A stretch of 16,098 nt of DNA from CAYLLT01 sp964548565 (lineage in GTDB: Bacteria; Planctomycetota; Phycisphaerae; UBA1845; PWPN01). The stretch's first letter is position 1; each line of letters starts with the position of its first letter. A model generated the notes under the pieces. That model ran no database searches, was not told where the DNA came from, and worked only from the letters and a program-made list of their open reading frames with translations. Location: contig CAZJTF010000137.1 of the NCBI GenBank assembly GCA_964548565.1, positions 1 to 16,098 of the forward strand, written 5' to 3'. A program made the translations under genes and the position numbers. Shown here piece by piece: positions 14,276 through 16,098 of the stretch.

Positions 14276-14310
14276 CTGCATCCGCGGCATCTGGACTTCG
14301 GCCCGCGTAC

Positions 14311-14329
14311 CCGCTCAAATAGGGAGCGG
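14311..14329. other. Small hairpin between sulfatase and chdC
   Basis: CCGCTC (14311-14316) and GAGCGG (14324-14329) form a 6-bp stem with a 7-base AAATAGG loop, 35 bases after the sulfatase stop. No T-run follows. It includes the GGGAG that would serve an alternative GTG start at 14336, so it may influence translation of chdC or simply mark the gene boundary. Confidence 0.25.
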
Positions 14330-14362
14330 CCGGCAGTGACGACCAGAAAGAAAGGTGCAGCC

Positions 14363-15196
14363 ATGACCGAGGCCCAGGGTCCGGAGGTTCCGCAGACGCT
14401 GGAAGGCTACTACATCCTCCACGACATATACGATGTGGACTGGGCCCGCTGGCGCGCGGAGAGCAGCTCGTCGCAGGAATCGCTCGCGCGCGAGGCGACC
14501 GAGTGGCTCAGCGCCGGCGCGGCGGTGGAACGCGGAGACTCCGCCCTGTACGGCGTGATCGGCCAGAAGGGCGACCTGATGTGCGTGCACTACCGCGCCA
14601 CCCCCGAGGAGATCCACGCCGCCGAACTGGGCCTCCGCCGGACACGATTGTTTGACTTCCTGCGCCCGAGATATTCCTACTTCTCCGTCATCGAGCTCGG
14701 CCTCTACGAACTGACCGCGATGGCGATGAAAAAGCTTGCCGACCAGGGGATTACCCGCGGCAGCGAGCAGTTCGATGAGTTCTTCAAAGTCGAGATGGAG
14801 AAACAGCAGCAGCGCGTGCAGTCACGCCTGTTCCGGAAAATCCCCAGCAATCGCTACATCTGCTTCTACCCGATGAACAAGAAGCGCGGCGAGCAGGTCA
14901 ACTGGTACACGCTCACCATCGAGCAGCGGCGGGACATGATGCGCGGCCATGGTCGCATCGGCCACAAGTACCACGAAACTGTCACGCAGATCATCGGGGG
15001 TTCGGTCGCGCTCGACGACTGGGAGTGGGGCGTCAGCCTGCATGCGGACGACCCGATCATCTTCAAGAAGCTGGTGTACGAGATGCGGTTTGACCCCGCC
15101 AGCGCGCTGTACGCCGAGTTCGGTCCATTCTATATCGGAATTCGCCGCGAACCCCAAGATTTGCCGCGCCTGCTCTCCGGGGAGCTCACAGCGTGA
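14363..15196 (+). CDS. chdC: Coproheme decarboxylase (HemQ / chlorite-dismutase family)
   Basis: A 277-residue protein of the chlorite-dismutase-like superfamily, most like ChdC/HemQ, which uses peroxide to decarboxylate two propionates of coproheme to make heme b, the last step of the coproporphyrin-dependent heme pathway; cytoplasmic oligomer. Landmarks: TLEGYYILHD at the N-terminus, FYPMNKKRGEQVNWYTL (Tyr169 is the candidate catalytic tyrosine of the YPM-x-K-x-R motif), MMRGHGRIGHKYHETV (His196 as the candidate proximal heme ligand), LDDWEWGVSLHADDP and the closing VYEMRFDPASALYAEFGPFYIG. The ATG at 14363 with AAAGG upstream fits the usual N-terminus; a GTG at 14336, also with a ribosome-binding site, would add nine residues. 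The tail is convergent with a glycosidase gene 33 bases away. The position after HGxxG is His in place of the Arg often seen. Confidence 0.93.
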   Translation: MTEAQGPEVPQTLEGYYILHDIYDVDWARWRAESSSSQESLAREATEWLSAGAAVERGDSALYGVIGQKGDLMCVHYRATPEEIHAAELGLRRTRLFDFLRPRYSYFSVIELGLYELTAMAMKKLADQGITRGSEQFDEFFKVEMEKQQQRVQSRLFRKIPSNRYICFYPMNKKRGEQVNWYTLTIEQRRDMMRGHGRIGHKYHETVTQIIGGSVALDDWEWGVSLHADDPIIFKKLVYEMRFDPASALYAEFGPFYIGIRREPQDLPRLLSGELTA

Positions 15197-15229
15197 CGCA
15201 GACCGGGAGCTGATCGAAACGCGAGCGCC

Positions 15230-16098
15230 TCATTCCGTGCAGTCCAGGTCCACGCGCTTGTCCGGCTGATCAAGACACCGCTGCGTGATCCCGAAGTCGC
15301 TCTGGTCCGCATCGCCGTCCCCGTCGACGTCCGCCGGCGCGCAGCCGGGTGGCGGAGGCTCGCCGGGTTGTCCCATGCATGCCTGTAACGCCTCCGCATC
15401 GGCGGGGTCCACGTCTCCATCAAGATCGAGGTCAGGGTTCGGCAGGCTTGTCACGTACTGCGCGTGCGCGCTGAGCAGCGCGTCCGTCGTGGCATCCTGC
15501 GGCAGGAAGATGCCGTTGCCGTCGTCCCAGGTTGCCGTGCTGTTGTCAAAGACGATCCACACGGCCGACCCCCCAAAGGCGCCGTTCCGGCGGGCCGACG
15601 CCTCGCCAAGTGCGATAAAGACCTCCCGGAAAAACCTGTCACGGGCGAGCGTGGGGCCGCTGTTCGGTCCGGTGCCGAAATTGTCGCGGGGAATGCCGAA
15701 TTCCTCGACGACGAGGGGTTTGCCGAGCAGGTTCTCCGCGTCGGTGATCCGCTGCTGGACGTATTGCGTCGCCTTGGCCAGCGCGCTGCCGGTGTTGCCG
15801 ATCGGGTTCCACCCCCAGTTGTGCGGCCACACGTGGCAGGTCGCAAAGTCGATCGTTGCGTGCTGATGGTCGAAGATGAAGTCCTGCCCGTACGCTGACA
15901 TCCAGGTGTCGGTGTTCCGGCTCGAGTGCGCGGGGCCGTAGAAACCCTCGCTTCCTGTCGAAACCATGTGGTTGGGATCGATGCTCTTCACGTACGCGCT
16001 CATTTCGCCGATCCAGGCGGTGAACTGCGCCGGCGTGGCCACCCCGCTGCTCATCAACCGCGGCTCGTTTGCCAGCTGCCAGGCGAAAATGGTCGGGT
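15230..16098 (-). CDS. GH5-like glycoside hydrolase with dockerin-like tail, C-terminal part (5' end outside window)
   Basis: The frame is open to the end of the window, so the N-terminus is missing; about 289 residues are visible. The first visible codons read TIFAWQLANEPRL, the GH5 acid/base motif (Glu of NEP at 16064-16066). Further on come FATCHVWPHNWGW (conserved His/Trp of the active-site cleft) and KPLVVEEFGIPRD, holding the nucleophile Glu. The LANEPR and EEFG forms resemble GH5 mannanase/mannosidase types. After the catalytic domain, a tail of about 60 residues has two Ca2+-binding-loop repeats (DLDLDGDVDPADAEALQAC and ADVDGDGDADQSDFGITQRC) separated by a Pro-rich linker, the dockerin-like pair often found at the end of planctomycete secreted proteins. 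Predicted to be secreted and to cut a beta-linked polysaccharide. Exact specificity not determinable. Confidence 0.85.
   Translation of the reverse strand, partial: PTIFAWQLANEPRLMSSGVATPAQFTAWIGEMSAYVKSIDPNHMVSTGSEGFYGPAHSSRNTDTWMSAYGQDFIFDHQHATIDFATCHVWPHNWGWNPIGNTGSALAKATQYVQQRITDAENLLGKPLVVEEFGIPRDNFGTGPNSGPTLARDRFFREVFIALGEASARRNGAFGGSAVWIVFDNSTATWDDGNGIFLPQDATTDALLSAHAQYVTSLPNPDLDLDGDVDPADAEALQACMGQPGEPPPPGCAPADVDGDGDADQSDFGITQRCLDQPDKRVDLDCTE

Noticed and set aside
12827..14290. A 487-codon open frame on the minus strand
   Set aside because: It mirrors the second sulfatase, whose plus-strand frame has a ribosome-binding site, signal peptide and full catalytic motif set.
1..16098. tRNA, rRNA or riboswitch genes
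   Set aside because: Reading the intergenic regions showed no cloverleaf, rRNA motif or known riboswitch core; the gaps are mostly short. A covariance-model scan would be needed to be certain.

Overview
The window looks like a piece of a high-GC Planctomycetota chromosome, most likely a Phycisphaerae-type bacterium. This is an inference from gene content: two secreted sulfatases, two predicted lipoproteins of types frequent in that phylum, a glycoside hydrolase ending in dockerin-like DxDGDxD repeats, and a C-terminal CPxCG...CPxCG zinc-ribbon tail. No rRNA or tRNA gene was recognised and no taxonomic search could be run.

Layout. 1-918 (+): 3' part of an APC-family permease. 919-2148: an accessory patch with a zinc-ribbon gene remnant (-), two hairpin repeats, a REP-associated tyrosine transposase (RAYT, -) and a tandem array of two alternating hairpins (1791-2046). 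2149-2798 (-): a PIN toxin / ribbon-helix-helix antitoxin pair with its own promoter and operator-like palindrome. 2832-3902 (-): purM. 4096-5652 (+): an alkaline-phosphatase-superfamily lipoprotein. 5590-6723 (-): a thioester-reductase-like extended SDR, overlapping the previous gene tail to tail. 6830-9178 (-): a large multi-pass GT-C-like membrane protein. 9177-10646 (+): an alpha/beta-hydrolase lipoprotein with a Cys nucleophile. 10656-11882 (-): a sulfatase. 11967-12698 (-): a membrane-anchored conserved hypothetical. 12908-14275 (+): a second sulfatase. 14363-15196 (+): coproheme decarboxylase ChdC/HemQ. 15230-16098 (-): 3' part of a GH5-like glycosidase with a dockerin-like tail.

How it fits together. 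Housekeeping genes (purM, chdC) are interspersed with surface and polysaccharide functions: the sulfatases and GH5-like enzyme could strip sulfate from and hydrolyse polysaccharides, and the GT-C protein may modify lipid or protein outside the membrane. Genes alternate strand often, so most are probably single units or pairs. The candidate for an underdescribed system is the RAYT with its hairpins. One hairpin type (B) occurs on both sides of the transposase in opposite orientation. Upstream it alternates with a second type (A) that shares the GGGA loop, in a 66-bp period. Other points of note are key-residue substitutions in the phosphatase-like lipoprotein (a metal-ligand pair apparently lost), in one sulfatase (C-x-P-x-L instead of C-x-P-x-R), and in the lipoprotein hydrolase (Cys for Ser).
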